Assembly (NCBI RefSeq): GCF_018128025.1
Contig: NZ_JAGSCS010000012.1
Span: 1-64,000, forward strand
Source of the DNA: Proteiniclasticum sediminis
GTDB taxonomy: Bacteria; Bacillota; Clostridia; Clostridiales; Clostridiaceae
Direction: 5' to 3'
Length of the DNA stretch: 64,000 nucleotides
Position 1 is the stretch's first letter. Every line of letters begins with the position of its first letter. The notes below the pieces were generated by a model. It was given only the letters and a program-made list of their open reading frames with translations. It was not told the origin of the DNA and searched no databases. Positions 1 through 12,069 of the stretch are shown one piece after another. The position numbers and the translations under genes were made by a program.

Positions 1-171
<171 letters not shown>

Positions 172-935
172 AAAGTTTGAACTAGCTGTTGATTACACTA
201 GCTTTTGTTTCCGTCTTGCGACAGAAACGATTGTTTTTGATTTCTCAAAAGAATTACTTTGGTTTTTTACCTATATTCTGTTTAATTTTCAAAGAGCTTT
301 GTTTTGTTTGCCGCTGTTCTAGCGACTTGTTTATCTTAGCACCTCCTGAATTGTCGGTGTTTCTACACAATTTGATTTGGAGAGATTAAATCACGAATAC
401 TCAATTTTCCTCGCTATTTCGGTGTTATCCATGTGATGATACACACGGTTTTGTTGACTTAGTTAAATATTGATTTCAGATAATTGATTGGGTCAAATAG
501 GGTCTGTTTCCGAATGATATCACGATGATCACACGAATAGTTCGTATTTTCTGTGATTTTTTGACAATCCGCCTGATATGCTCCTTTCGCAGGATCGAAA
601 AGGGGATCCCGAAGGATCTCTTTCTCCCCCATTCTCCATTTCCCCTGGCGATCAGGGGTCTTCCGTCGAATATGGGCATCCTTATCCCCCTCGCTGGCCA
701 GTTCCGCCCCTCTAGCGAGAGCCTCCCCCTGGGATGAATCCCTCTCCCTTGAAGAGCAGGAGAAGGAAACTCATCGGTTTCTGGTGGCTTGATTCATGGC
801 GTGCTCCCCTCTCTTTAGGGATTTCCTCTCCTTGATTCCCTTTCCCCCCTCCTTCCCTTCGAATGAGTTCTTTGCGTCCTGGGGAATATTCGACCGCATT
901 TTTCTGCTTATATAAAGAAGGGATTCTCTTCTGCT
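172..935 (-). other. Non-coding rrn leader and promoter region between gyrA and 16S
   Basis: About 760 bases separate the gyrA terminator from the 16S 5' end. No convincing protein is encoded on either strand. The 16S-proximal 300 bases are AT-rich and look like an rRNA leader. The gyrA-proximal part is richer in C on the plus strand and has a short inverted repeat, CTCGCT at 690-695 with AGCGAG at 714-719. I could not identify a convincing -35/-10 pair. A weak candidate -35 on the minus strand is TTGACC near 494-489. Confidence 0.6.
286..298 (-). promoter_or_regulatory. boxA-like antitermination element in the 16S leader
   Basis: The minus strand reads AGCTCTTTGAAAA here, about 115 bases before the 16S 5' end. 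It resembles the rrn boxA core (TGCTCTTTAACA) bound by NusB/S10 in antitermination complexes. The placement in a rRNA leader fits. The assignment rests on motif similarity only. Confidence 0.55.
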
Positions 936-979
936 AAAAAAAGGACCCGGATTCCCTTGGGGGAAATCCGGATCCTTCA
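936..979 (-). terminator. Rho-independent terminator of the dnaA-gyrA gene series
   Basis: On the minus strand, about 20 bases after the gyrA stop, AAGGATCCGGATTTCCC pairs with GGGAATCCGGGTCCTT across a CCAA loop (two mismatches or bulges) and is followed by a run of T. It separates gyrA from the rrn leader. Confidence 0.85.
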
Positions 980-998
980 ACCTTTCGGGAATGAGGGA

Positions 999-3557
999 TT
1001 ACTCCTCATCCTCCGTTTCTTCAATATCTTCATTTTCTTCCATGTCCAGCTCATCCGTTTCCAGAAGCTCGTCCTCGAGCTCCAGATCAAGGACTTCATC
1101 GCTGTCGATTTCCTCCACCTCTGGGCCATCCTCGTCGCGTGAAGCGATGATTTTCGCCAAAGAGACGACCTTGCAGTCATCGGAAGTCTTCATGAGCTTA
1201 ACACCCATGGCATTTCTGGAGGTGACCTTGATATCGCTGACCTTGATTCGGATGGCCACGCCCGCGGAATTCACCAGGAGCAGTTCATCCTCATTCTGGC
1301 AGGAGCGGGCTCCCACCACATGGCCGGTCTTTTCCGTCACCTTATAGGCAATGAGGCCCTTTCCGCCGCGGTTCTGCAGCTTGTAGTCCTCCACGGGGGT
1401 GCGCTTGCCCAATCCGTTTTCGGAAACCACCAGAATATCTTCCCCAGGTACCGCAATGTCAAAGGACACGCAGATATCCCCGGTTCTCAGGCTGATGCCC
1501 TTGACGCCGGTGGCGGTTCGGCCCATGGGTCGAACATCCTGCTCGTTGAACTTCACGGCATAGCCGTCCCGGGTAACGAGAATGAGATCCGCATCACCCT
1601 GGGTGAACTTCACATTGAGCAGGGAATCCCCTTCGTTCAGGTTCAGGGCGATGAGTCCGCTCTTTCGGATATTGGAGAACTCCTCCAGCGTGGTCTTCTT
1701 AATGATGCCCGAGGTCGTGCCGAAGACCAGGTAGCCCTCGGTTTCCATTTCGCTGATGGAGATCACGGATGATACCTTCTCATCCTGATCCAGCGGAATG
1801 AGATTCACCAGATTCATGCCCTTGGAATTTCTTCCCGATTCCGGAATCTCATAGGCACGAAGCTTGTAGACCTTTCCTCTAGAGGTAAAGAAAAGCAGAT
1901 TCATATGGGTCGACGTCACGAAGACCCTCGACACCACATCGTCTTCCTTGGTGGTCATGGCCTGAATACCTCGTCCGCCCCGTTTCTGGGCTGAGTAGGT
2001 TGCAGCGCTGATGCGCTTAATGTAGCCATCCTCGGTGAGGGTGATGACCACATCTTCTTCGCTGATGAGGTCTTCATAGTCGATTTCATTGGCATACTTT
2101 TCAATGGCCGTTCGGCGGTCATCGCTGTAACGGTCACGGATTTCCAGAAGCTCGTCCTTGATCACACCCATGAGCATGTCATCATTGCTGATGATTCCCT
2201 CCAGGTAGGCAATCTGCTGCATTAATGCGGCAAACTCCTCTTCAATCTTGTCTCTTTCCAGTCCGGTGAGACGACGCAGTCTCATATCCAGGATGGCCAC
2301 AGCCTGCTTTTCGGATAGTCCAAAGCGGGTCATGAGCTCTTCCTTGGCAATATCCGTGGTCTTGGATCCTCGAAGGACCTTGATCACTTCATCGATGTGG
2401 TCCAGGGCGATGCGCAGACCATCGAGGATATGGGCTCTTTCTTTCGCCTTGTTCAGTTCAAATAAACTGCGGCGAACCAGCACTTCTCTCTGGAATTTCA
2501 CGTACTGTACCAGCATTTCCTTCAGGTTGAGAACCTTCGGCTGATTATCCACCAAGGCCAGATTGATGATCCCAAAGGAATCCTGTACTCTCGTCTTTTT
2601 GTAGAGGTAATTGAGAATGACGTGGGCATTGGCATCGCGCTTCAGCTCGATGACGATGCGCATACCATCGCGGTCGGACTCATCCCGAAGATCCGAGATG
2701 CCCGTTAACTTCTTGTCCCGAATATGTTCTGCGATGTTTTCGATGAGCTTTGCTTTATTGGTCATATAGGGCAGCTCGGTGATGATGATGCGCTGTCTGC
2801 CGTTGTGTTCTTCGATTTCGCTCTTGGAGCGGATAATCACCTTTCCTCGGCCAGTCTCGTAGGCTTCCCGGATACCGGAAACGCCCATGATGATCCCGCC
2901 CGTGGGGAAATCCGGTCCCTTGATGAACTGCATAAGCTCCAGGACAGACGCCTCAGGATGCTCGATGAGATACACTGTACCGTCAATGACCTCCCGGAGA
3001 TTATGGGGAGGAATATTGGTGGCCATACCGACGGCAATACCGGAGGAACCATTGACCAAAAGGTTGGGGTAACGGGAAGGAAGAACCACCGGTTCTTTTT
3101 CCTCGCCGTCAAAGTTGTCCATGAAATCTACAGTATCCTTGGTGATGTCCCGCAGCATTTCCGAAGAAATCTTCGCCAGCTTGGCTTCGGTGTATCGCAT
3201 GGCAGCCGCGCCGTCGCCGTCCACAGAACCAAAGTTTCCGTGGCCTTCAACCAGGAGATAGCGGGTGGAGAAATCCTGGGCGAGACGAACCAGAGCGTCA
3301 TACACGGAGGAGTCGCCATGGGGATGGTACTTACCCAAAACGTCACCGACGATTCTGGCGCATTTTCGGTAGCCCTTGTCGTTGTAAATTCCCAGCTGAT
3401 GCATGGAATACAGGATTCTTCGGTGAACCGGCTTCAGGCCGTCACGGATATCCGGCAAGGCTCTTCCGACAATTACGCTCATGGCGTAATTGATATAACT
3501 GGTCTTCATTTCTTTTCTTACGTCTATGGGTAAAATCTTACCCTCATTATTGTTCAA
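999..3557 (-). CDS. gyrA: DNA gyrase subunit A
   Basis: The A subunit of DNA gyrase cuts and rejoins DNA during negative supercoiling in the A2B2 cytoplasmic complex. The 852 residues start with the usual winged-helix/tower region. The catalytic tyrosine is Y122 in the RYTE motif, and the quinolone-determining segment has S83 and D87 in E. coli numbering, that is, the sensitive-type residues. A GyrA-box (QKRGGRG) begins the C-terminal pinwheel domain. The protein ends in a strongly acidic tail of about 40 residues rich in E and D, which in other gyrases tunes wrapping. The gene follows gyrB with a 13-base gap and is the last gene before a terminator. Confidence 0.98.
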   Translation of the reverse strand: MNNNEGKILPIDVRKEMKTSYINYAMSVIVGRALPDIRDGLKPVHRRILYSMHQLGIYNDKGYRKCARIVGDVLGKYHPHGDSSVYDALVRLAQDFSTRYLLVEGHGNFGSVDGDGAAAMRYTEAKLAKISSEMLRDITKDTVDFMDNFDGEEKEPVVLPSRYPNLLVNGSSGIAVGMATNIPPHNLREVIDGTVYLIEHPEASVLELMQFIKGPDFPTGGIIMGVSGIREAYETGRGKVIIRSKSEIEEHNGRQRIIITELPYMTNKAKLIENIAEHIRDKKLTGISDLRDESDRDGMRIVIELKRDANAHVILNYLYKKTRVQDSFGIINLALVDNQPKVLNLKEMLVQYVKFQREVLVRRSLFELNKAKERAHILDGLRIALDHIDEVIKVLRGSKTTDIAKEELMTRFGLSEKQAVAILDMRLRRLTGLERDKIEEEFAALMQQIAYLEGIISNDDMLMGVIKDELLEIRDRYSDDRRTAIEKYANEIDYEDLISEEDVVITLTEDGYIKRISAATYSAQKRGGRGIQAMTTKEDDVVSRVFVTSTHMNLLFFTSRGKVYKLRAYEIPESGRNSKGMNLVNLIPLDQDEKVSSVISISEMETEGYLVFGTTSGIIKKTTLEEFSNIRKSGLIALNLNEGDSLLNVKFTQGDADLILVTRDGYAVKFNEQDVRPMGRTATGVKGISLRTGDICVSFDIAVPGEDILVVSENGLGKRTPVEDYKLQNRGGKGLIAYKVTEKTGHVVGARSCQNEDELLLVNSAGVAIRIKVSDIKVTSRNAMGVKLMKTSDDCKVVSLAKIIASRDEDGPEVEEIDSDEVLDLELEDELLETDELDMEENEDIEETEDEE

Positions 3558-3570
3558 TTATGCCGGCCTC

Positions 3571-5860
<2,290 letters not shown>

Positions 5861-6955
5861 TTACTCGCCTCCTGTCATGATCGTGCCATTGACCACATTA
5901 AAAAGCCTGTAATTGCCGGTGAGGTATTCTTCAATATTCTCCACGCCTGTACAGGTGATTACCGTCTGAATGTTTTCAATGGATTTTAAAATAAATTTCT
6001 TGCGGGAAAGATCCAGCTCCGACAGCACATCATCCAAAAGCAGGATGGGGTACTCCCCATTGATCTTGCGGATGATCTCCAGCGAGGCGAACTTCATGGT
6101 GAGGACCGCCGTCCGCTGCTGACCCTGGGATCCAAAATCCTTGGCATCGGCCCCATTGATGCGGATGGTGAAGTCATCCCGGTGAATCCCCGCTGAGGTG
6201 GTTCCCCGGTCCATATCCATCTCCCGCTTTCGGGAAAGCTCCTTTTTGAGGTTGTCCTGGAGGTTCCCCTCCAGACTGAAGGAGCACTTGTACTCAAAAC
6301 GGATTTCTTCCTTGTTGGTGGTAATCTCCTGATGAATGGGCTGACCGTGGACATTGAGCAGATGGATGTAGTTCACCCGCTGCTTGGCGATATAGCTGGC
6401 TTCCTGGGCCAGTTTCTGATCGTAAATGTCCAGGATATTGCGGTCCACCCTTCGGGACTTGAGGAGCGCGCCCCGCTCCGCCAGGATTTGGTTGTACACC
6501 ACCAGGGCATTGTAGTACCGACGGTCCAGCTGGCTGATCTCCATATCCAGGAATTTCCGGCGAAGTCCCGGGGATTCCTTGACGATTTTCAGATCCTCCG
6601 GTGAAAACATCACCACATTGAGGATCCCCAGAAGATCGCCGATCTTATGGAGCCTCACCTTGTTCACCGAAATGGACTTTTTCCCGTCGGTGAGAAGATT
6701 GATTTCAATGGTCTTGTCCAGCCGGTCTTTTTCGATGTAGACCCGAATTCGGGCATTTTCCTTTTCCCATTGGATAAGATCCTTGGACTTGGCGGTCCGG
6801 TGGGACCGGCCGAAGGCACAGTAATAAATGGACTCCAATACGTTGGTCTTTCCCTGGGCATTTTCCCCCTGGAAGACATTGACATCCTTTCCCAGTTCAA
6901 TATTCAATTCTTCATAATTGCGATAGTTCATCAGGCTGATGTTTCGTATTTTCAT
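5861..6955 (-). CDS. recF: DNA replication and repair protein RecF
   Basis: An SMC-like ATPase that, with RecO and RecR, helps load RecA on gapped DNA. Walker A is GENAQGKT at residues 30-37. The ABC-type signature region (DFGSQGQQRTA) and Walker B (ILLLDDVLSELD) lie toward the C-terminus. The length of 364 residues is normal for the family. It sits between yaaA and remB as in other Firmicutes and has its own likely promoter within an inverted repeat at 6976-7014. Confidence 0.97.
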   Translation of the reverse strand: MKIRNISLMNYRNYEELNIELGKDVNVFQGENAQGKTNVLESIYYCAFGRSHRTAKSKDLIQWEKENARIRVYIEKDRLDKTIEINLLTDGKKSISVNKVRLHKIGDLLGILNVVMFSPEDLKIVKESPGLRRKFLDMEISQLDRRYYNALVVYNQILAERGALLKSRRVDRNILDIYDQKLAQEASYIAKQRVNYIHLLNVHGQPIHQEITTNKEEIRFEYKCSFSLEGNLQDNLKKELSRKREMDMDRGTTSAGIHRDDFTIRINGADAKDFGSQGQQRTAVLTMKFASLEIIRKINGEYPILLLDDVLSELDLSRKKFILKSIENIQTVITCTGVENIEEYLTGNYRLFNVVNGTIMTGGE

Positions 6956-6975
6956 CCAAAAAACTCCTACAATAT

Positions 6976-7014
6976 ATTATACCACATGAAAGATTTCCCT
7001 TCCATGTGGTATAA
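6976..7014 (-). promoter_or_regulatory. Extended -10 promoter within a 12-bp inverted repeat upstream of recF
   Basis: On the minus strand TGG-TATAAT (TATAAT at 6981-6976) forms an extended -10 about 20 bases before the recF start. A perfect 12-bp inverted repeat (6977-6988 with 7003-7014, half-site TTATACCACATG) overlaps the -10 region. This could be an operator or an RNA hairpin. No good -35 is visible. Confidence 0.5.
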
Positions 7015-7044
7015 ATCCCAATGCTTTTAGAAAATGAGGAGTGA

Positions 7045-7257
7045 TTATTCGGCAGCCACCGCTGTGAAAACTTCTCCGTTAAATTCCACCCGGTCCCCCG
7101 GATAAATCTTTTTTCCTCTTCTCATTTCGACTTCACCATTGACCTTGACCAGCCCTTCCTGAATATAGGCTTTGGCCTCTGAACCCAGAGATGCCGCACC
7201 GGCCCATTTCAAAAAGGAATCGAGTTTGATGAACTCGGTATTGATCTTGATTTCCAT
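7045..7257 (-). CDS. yaaA: S4 domain RNA-binding protein YaaA
   Basis: A 70-residue S4-type RNA-binding protein. The FLKWAGAASLGSEAKAYIQE stretch and the following VNGEVEMRRGKKIYPGDRVEF are the S4 fold signature seen in YaaA/YbcJ proteins. In B. subtilis the orthologue lies between dnaN and recF, as here, and has been linked to ribosome assembly; that role is inferred from orthology. It starts 8 bases after the dnaN stop. Confidence 0.9.
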   Translation of the reverse strand: MEIKINTEFIKLDSFLKWAGAASLGSEAKAYIQEGLVKVNGEVEMRRGKKIYPGDRVEFNGEVFTAVAAE

Positions 7258-7265
7258 GAAAACTC

Positions 7266-8366
7266 CTATCGGGCTAGCCGCACCGGCAGCACCATATATT
7301 TACAGTTGTCCGTGACGCTGTTGCGCAAGATCGTGGGACTGACGCTGGAGGTCATCTCCACAATGACTTCTTCTTCATCCATGATCTTTAGGGTGTCTAG
7401 AAGATAATTGGCATTGAAGGCGATTTCCAGCGCATCCCCATCCATGGTGACATCCACTTCTTCTCTCACCTTACCGAACTGGGAGTTGGAGGTGATGACC
7501 ACTTTGTCATTCTCAATGTTCAGTTTGATGAGTCTCGAGGAACCGTCCTTGGCCATGAGGGATGCACGTTCAATGCTCTGGGCAAAGACGGTGCGCTTCA
7601 CCTTGAAGGAAAGTTTGTGGTCCGCAGGGATGATGGACTCATATTTGATGAAGTTTCCAGACAGAAGCCGGGAAACCACTTTCGTATTCTTCACTTCAAA
7701 AAGAATATGGTTGTCATTAAAGCTGATGAAGAGATCCTCATCGCTGTCGCTGATGATCTTAGCCACTTCATTGAGGGTCTTGCCCGGGATAACCACGGAG
7801 ACATCGTCATTGGTTTCCAGATACTCGCTCTTCAGGGCTAAACGGAAACCATCCAGGGCCACCATGTTGAGCACCTTGTTCTTCACTTCGAAGAGCACGC
7901 CCATTAGAATGGGTCGGGTTTCATCCTGGGCCACGGCAAAGGAGGTGGCACGGATCAGATTCTTGAAGACATGTTCCTTGATGGCAATGCGTTCCTGTCT
8001 TCCGATATCCGGCAGCATGGGAAACTCCTCAGCATTAAGGTACAGGAGGTTGAACTCTGAGTTTTCACAGGAAATGAGCACCGTATTGTTATCCATGGTG
8101 GCCAGTTCGATGGTGGAATCCGGAAGCTTACGGATGATTTCACCGAAGAGCTTGGAATCTATGACGATTCTTCCCTCCTCCAGGACTGTGGTGGGAATGA
8201 GGGTCTCAATGCTGAGATCAATATCGGATCCCCTCATGATAATCTCATTTCTTCCCGTTTCAATATAGATTCCTTCCAGCACCGCCATGGGCGACTTTCC
8301 CAGAATAGCTTTCTGTACGGTGGAGACGCCTTCAACCAGGTCTCTCTTTTCACATCGGAAATGCAT
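7266..8366 (-). CDS. dnaN: DNA polymerase III beta subunit (sliding clamp)
   Basis: The ring-shaped processivity clamp that tethers DNA polymerase to DNA. The 366-residue length and the three-domain beta-clamp pattern are standard, beginning with MHFRCEKRDLVEGVSTVQKA and ending with the conserved MVLPVRL hexapeptide region, which forms part of the partner-binding pocket. The start has an AGGAGG site. It is separated from dnaA by 303 bases that hold the unwinding side of the origin. Confidence 0.97.
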   Translation of the reverse strand: MHFRCEKRDLVEGVSTVQKAILGKSPMAVLEGIYIETGRNEIIMRGSDIDLSIETLIPTTVLEEGRIVIDSKLFGEIIRKLPDSTIELATMDNNTVLISCENSEFNLLYLNAEEFPMLPDIGRQERIAIKEHVFKNLIRATSFAVAQDETRPILMGVLFEVKNKVLNMVALDGFRLALKSEYLETNDDVSVVIPGKTLNEVAKIISDSDEDLFISFNDNHILFEVKNTKVVSRLLSGNFIKYESIIPADHKLSFKVKRTVFAQSIERASLMAKDGSSRLIKLNIENDKVVITSNSQFGKVREEVDVTMDGDALEIAFNANYLLDTLKIMDEEEVIVEMTSSVSPTILRNSVTDNCKYMVLPVRLAR

Positions 8367-8669
8367 GATAAAATCCTCCTGAATTCATTTAATGAAACAT
8401 TGTTTCGTGTGTATAATTTCCTCAACATGAGCAGGCAGAAAATCCCGCATAAGAAGATAATAATAATAGATTATTTAGTAATAGTAGTAGTAGGGGCCGG
8501 TATTCTGTGGAAAACTCCCGGAAGCGCTGAGGCTCATCCGACGATGGGATTTCTAACCCTGTGGAAGGTTTTTCCGAAGAATGGTGAGTTATCCACAACT
8601 CTCCACAGGCAAAACCGGGGTCAAAAGTTATCCACATGGGGATAAACAGATTTCTTCACGGATTGTGTA
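8367..8669. other. oriC, dnaA-dnaN side (DnaA boxes and unwinding element)
   Basis: This intergenic region has two perfect DnaA boxes TTATCCACA (8589-8597, 8628-8636), a near-perfect one on the other strand (TGTGGAAAA, 8506-8514) and weaker candidates at 8560-8568 and 8599-8607. An AT-rich stretch and a run of TAG triplets sit on the dnaN side. The order DnaA boxes, GC-rich block, triplets and AT-rich DNA reading from dnaA to dnaN matches the basal unwinding system of B. subtilis. Confidence 0.88.
8476..8500 (+). promoter_or_regulatory. DnaA-trio element with adjoining GC block
   Basis: From 8476 the plus strand reads TAG TAA TAG TAG TAG TAG, followed by GGGCCGG (8494-8500) and then, six bases on, an outward-facing DnaA box at 8506-8514. 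Repeated 3'-G/A-A-T-5' triplets next to a DnaA box form the DnaA-trio that guides DnaA filament growth onto single strands in B. subtilis. AT-rich DNA at 8451-8475 would be the first melted segment. Confidence 0.75.
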
Positions 8670-10022
8670 TTACGGGTTGTTGATCTTTTTCGTCATGATT
8701 TTGATGGCACTGATGAGGGAATCATCGGTTTTCAGTGCATCGGAGATTTTTTCATAGGCATGGATCACGGTGGTGTGATCCCTTCCCCCGAACTCGTCGC
8801 CGATCTTGGGCAGGCTCATGTCCGTGAGCTTTCGTGAAAGATACATGGCGATCTGGCGGGGATAGGCCACATTCCGGGTTCGGCGCTGGGACTTCAGTTC
8901 CTGCACGGAAAGATTGAAGTAATTCGCCACCACATCCTGGATCAGGTCGATGGTGATGCTACGGGTCTGACTGGAAGAGATGATGTCCTTCAGGGCCTCG
9001 GCAGCCAAATCCACGGTGATGTTTTTATTATTGGTCAGGGAGGAGTAGGCCATGACGCGAATCAGCGCCCCTTCCAGTTCCCGGATATTGGACTTGATTT
9101 TCGTGGCGATATACACCATGACATCGGAGGAAACGACATACTTTTCGATCTCCGCTTTCTTCTTTAAAATCGCAATTCGGGTTTCAAAATCCGGCGCCTG
9201 AATATCCGCCTGAAGTCCCCAGGCAAACCGGGTTCTAAGCCGATCTTCCAGGGTGGGGATTTCATTGGGCGGTCGGTCGCTGGAGATAATAATCTGTTTG
9301 CGGGCCTCATAGAGCTCATTGAAGGTATGGAAAAACTCCTCCTGGGTGCTTTCCTTGCCGGCGATGAACTGAATATCATCCACCAGGAGCACATCGACAT
9401 TCCGGTATTTATTGCGGAAATCCAGATTTTTGTCATAGCGGATGGAGTTGATCAGCTCGTTGGTGAATTTCTCCGAGGAGACATAGACCACCTTGGCGCT
9501 GGGATTGTTGGCCTGGATATGATGGCCGATGGCATGCATGAGATGGGTCTTGCCCAGTCCTACTCCTCCATAAAGGAACAGCGGATTATAGGCGTTGGCC
9601 GGAGACTCCGCCACGGCCACGGAAGCTGCATGGGCGAAACGGTTGCTGTTGCCGATGACGAAGGAGTCAAAGGTGTACTTGGAGTTCAGCGTGCCGAAAA
9701 CCTCGGGAGCCTGAACCTTCTCCTTCTCCTTTTTCTCTTCCTGTTCCTCTTGGACAGCTTCTTCCTTGAGGCCGCCCACGACGCAGTCCACATCGATCTC
9801 CTGGTTCAGGACATGTTTGATGGACTCCTTGAACAGCAGCTTGTAGCGCTGATTGATGATATCCAGGGTTAGTTCATTGGGCACATCAATCATGAAAACC
9901 CCATTTCTGATCCCGATGGGCTTCAGTCCGAGAATCCAGGTGTTGTAGCTAACCTCGGACATGATCTCTACCTTTAATATCTTCAGTACTTTTTCCCATG
10001 TTTCTTGCAATTGGGTTTCCAT
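8670..10022 (-). CDS. dnaA: Chromosomal replication initiator DnaA
   Basis: The AAA+ initiator that binds DnaA boxes and opens oriC. Domain I spans about residues 1-84, a charged E/K-rich linker 86-105, and the AAA+ domain carries Walker A GGVGLGKT at 152-159 and Walker B LLVDDIQF. Domain IV holds the DnaA signature [15 protein letters not shown] that reads the DnaA box. The length of 450 residues is typical. The start codon follows CCAAGGAGG at good spacing. DnaA boxes lie on both sides of the gene, which suggests autoregulation. Confidence 0.98.
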   Translation of the reverse strand: METQLQETWEKVLKILKVEIMSEVSYNTWILGLKPIGIRNGVFMIDVPNELTLDIINQRYKLLFKESIKHVLNQEIDVDCVVGGLKEEAVQEEQEEKKEKEKVQAPEVFGTLNSKYTFDSFVIGNSNRFAHAASVAVAESPANAYNPLFLYGGVGLGKTHLMHAIGHHIQANNPSAKVVYVSSEKFTNELINSIRYDKNLDFRNKYRNVDVLLVDDIQFIAGKESTQEEFFHTFNELYEARKQIIISSDRPPNEIPTLEDRLRTRFAWGLQADIQAPDFETRIAILKKKAEIEKYVVSSDVMVYIATKIKSNIRELEGALIRVMAYSSLTNNKNITVDLAAEALKDIISSSQTRSITIDLIQDVVANYFNLSVQELKSQRRTRNVAYPRQIAMYLSRKLTDMSLPKIGDEFGGRDHTTVIHAYEKISDALKTDDSLISAIKIMTKKINNP

Positions 10023-10463
10023 GTAATGTCCTCCTTGGAAAATAAAAAAATGCGGATTAGAAAATAAAATACCTGTGTGAACAGGTAATCAACAGTTTAT
10101 CGACAGGATATCCCCGAAGGAAAAATGCCAGGCAATCTTGTGTATAATATTGAGGGAACAGGTGTGGATTCTGGGAAGAAAGCCATAAAAAAAGACTCAT
10201 TCACAGAAAAGACGAAGATTCCCTGCACATTCCTCGATGGCGGAATCCATTGATTCCCAAGGGTTAAAAGAGTCCAATAAAGTTGTGTACATAAAAATGA
10301 ACAAGTTATGCACAAATTTGTCCACAGTTGTGGATAAACCCATAATTTGAGGCGTTTCATCCACAGGTCCTATTTATAATAACACAAGTCCATGAACCAG
10401 TTCAATAAGTTATCCACAATCCGCTGGGGCTAAATCCGGGATGTTAACAGTTTCCCAGAATTC
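10023..10463. other. oriC, dnaA-rpmH side (DnaA box cluster)
   Basis: A second cluster of DnaA boxes lies upstream of dnaA. Perfect sites are at 10329-10337 (minus orientation) and 10410-10418 (plus). One-mismatch sites are TTATGCACA (10306-10314), TTGTCCACA (10318-10326) and TCATCCACA (10357-10365), with a weaker one at 10163-10171. The five best sites fall within 113 bases. No gene is encoded in the gap. With the dnaA-dnaN cluster it makes a bipartite origin as in B. subtilis, where the incA/B-like boxes upstream of dnaA also serve regulation. Confidence 0.85.
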
Positions 10464-10492
10464 TTGACACCCTTGGGTCTCATGAGTATAAT
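10464..10492 (+). promoter_or_regulatory. Sigma-A promoter of rpmH
   Basis: Consensus TTGACA (10464-10469), a 17-base spacer and consensus TATAAT (10487-10492), 89 bases before the rpmH start. Both hexamers are perfect, which fits strong expression of the rpmH-rnpA series. A perfect DnaA box ends 45 bases upstream. Confidence 0.93.
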
Positions 10493-10581
10493 AGTGTAGT
10501 AAAATCGTAATATTAGGCGGAGTCCGGATTTTCGGGCATGCGAATAATATGAGGTAATAATCAGCAAAAGGGGGTGTCAAC

Positions 10582-10716
10582 ATGTGGATGACATTTCAGC
10601 CTAAGAAGAAGCAGGGCAAGAAAGAGCACGGCTTCAGAAAGAGAATGGCTACAAAGAATGGTAGAAACGTTCTGAAGAGAAGAAGAGCTAAGGGAAGAAA
10701 GAGATTGTCAGCTTAA
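10582..10716 (+). CDS. rpmH: 50S ribosomal protein L34
   Basis: A 44-residue, very basic ribosomal protein of the large subunit. It begins [18 protein letters not shown] and continues with the family signature [20 protein letters not shown]. The usual second residue is K or L, so W2 is slightly unusual. A GGGGGTG ribosome-binding site precedes the ATG. It is the first gene rightward from the origin and is followed by rnpA. Confidence 0.97.
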   Translation: MWMTFQPKKKQGKKEHGFRKRMATKNGRNVLKRRRAKGRKRLSA

Positions 10717-10764
10717 GGTCGCATCATGTGACCTTTTTCTGTAATCTGCGGAAGGATTATCTCC

Positions 10765-11151
10765 ATGAAACATGAAAAAGTAAGGAAGAACGCTGAATTT
10801 CAGACTGTCTACCGGAGAGGTAAGTCCTTTGCGAACCATCTCTTAGTCCTCTATGTTTTCAAGAATCGGAAAAACGTCCTCGACGGTGTGCCGTTCAGCA
10901 GGATCGGAATCTCCGTGAGCAAGAAAGTCGGGAAGAGCGTCGTCAGGAGTCGGGTGAAAAGACTGATCAGCGAATCGTATCGCTTGAACAAGGATCAATT
11001 CCCTGTAGGGTATGACTTTGTGATCATCGCCAGAGTAGCAAGTCATGACAAGAGCTATGCCGAGATGGACAAATCACTCAAGCACGTCTTCAAAAAGGCG
11101 GGTCTATTTAATGATGAAAAAAATACTATTAAAAGCAATCCGGTTTTATAG
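10765..11151 (+). CDS. rnpA: Ribonuclease P protein component
   Basis: The basic protein subunit that assists the RNase P ribozyme in cutting tRNA 5' leaders. The 128 residues include the characteristic RNR-type motif region ([18 protein letters not shown]), which contacts the RNA. The place directly after rpmH is conserved in nearly all bacteria. Its 3' end overlaps the start of yidD by about 40 bases in another frame. Confidence 0.96.
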   Translation: MKHEKVRKNAEFQTVYRRGKSFANHLLVLYVFKNRKNVLDGVPFSRIGISVSKKVGKSVVRSRVKRLISESYRLNKDQFPVGYDFVIIARVASHDKSYAEMDKSLKHVFKKAGLFNDEKNTIKSNPVL

Positions 11152-11326
11152 AAAATATATTTCGCCCAACAAGCCACCCAGCTGCCGATTCACGCCTACC
11201 TGCTCAACCTATGCGCTGGAGGCGGTGGAGAAGTATGGTGCACTCAAGGGAGGATACCTTTCTGTGAGAAGAGTTCTGCGATGCCATCCTTTTTATAAAG
11301 GAAGCCTCTATGACCCGGTTGAGTAA
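11111..11326 (+). CDS. yidD: Membrane protein insertion efficiency factor YidD
   Basis: A 71-residue protein with the YidD signature: an amphipathic N-terminus ([17 protein letters not shown]) followed by [15 protein letters not shown] and CHPFYKG. It assists YidC in inserting membrane proteins. An upstream in-frame start would overlap rnpA much further; the ATG pair at 11111/11114 fits the family N-terminus. It lies between rnpA and yidC as in most bacteria. Confidence 0.93.
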   Translation: MMKKILLKAIRFYRKYISPNKPPSCRFTPTCSTYALEAVEKYGALKGGYLSVRRVLRCHPFYKGSLYDPVE

Positions 11327-11347
11327 TAGTACCTGGAGGGAAAAGCA

Positions 11348-12034
11348 TTGTCTCAATTAAACCAACTGTTTATCTGGATTTTTGAACAGTTAAAATCTGT
11401 CGTTGAATTGTTCGTCACTGATCCCGGCAGCCAGTGGGGATTAGCCATCGTGCTGTTCACCATACTTTTCAATATCCTGATGCTGCCCGTGAACTTAACT
11501 CAGATCAAGTCCATGAAGAAACAGCAGGCCATTCAGCCTGAGCTGGCAAAACTTCAGGCAAAATACAAGAATGATCCGCAGAAAATGCAGGAAATGCAGA
11601 TGAAGCTCTATAAGGACAACAATGTCAGCATGTTCGGAGGATGTCTCCCCCTGCTGATCACCTATCCGATCTTCATCGCCATGTTCGGTGTTTTCCGTCA
11701 GCTGGTCGCCGAAGGCAAACTCACGGGAATGGGATTCACGTTCCTGATTCCGGATCTTGCCGCCAACCACAACATCATTCTGTCCGTCCTGTCCGTGCTC
11801 ACCATGCTGCTCTCCACCTACATCTCCACCATGAGAACCAAGGTGGCTGACAACCCGGCAGCGGCTTCCGCCAACCGGATGCAGTATGCCATGGCCGCAC
11901 TTTTCGGATGGATCACATACACATCCAACTCTGCACTGGGCCTTTATTGGATCACAGGCAACATTTTCCGTATTTTCCAGTATCTCGTGATCAACGAACT
12001 GGAAAAGAAGAAAGAAGCTCAGATCATCAAGTAG
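11348..12034 (+). CDS. yidC: Membrane protein insertase YidC/SpoIIIJ/OxaA
   Basis: An Oxa1-family insertase of the cytoplasmic membrane. Five hydrophobic segments surround the conserved regions, and the short 228-residue form without a large periplasmic domain is typical of Gram-positives. It starts at TTG 11348 with GGAGG about eight bases upstream. No lipobox is visible, unlike B. subtilis SpoIIIJ. It is followed after 35 bases by jag, its usual partner. Confidence 0.95.
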   Translation: MSQLNQLFIWIFEQLKSVVELFVTDPGSQWGLAIVLFTILFNILMLPVNLTQIKSMKKQQAIQPELAKLQAKYKNDPQKMQEMQMKLYKDNNVSMFGGCLPLLITYPIFIAMFGVFRQLVAEGKLTGMGFTFLIPDLAANHNIILSVLSVLTMLLSTYISTMRTKVADNPAAASANRMQYAMAALFGWITYTSNSALGLYWITGNIFRIFQYLVINELEKKKEAQIIK

Positions 12035-12069
12035 GTTTTGCGATTATTTGCCAGTAAGGTGGTGTCATA

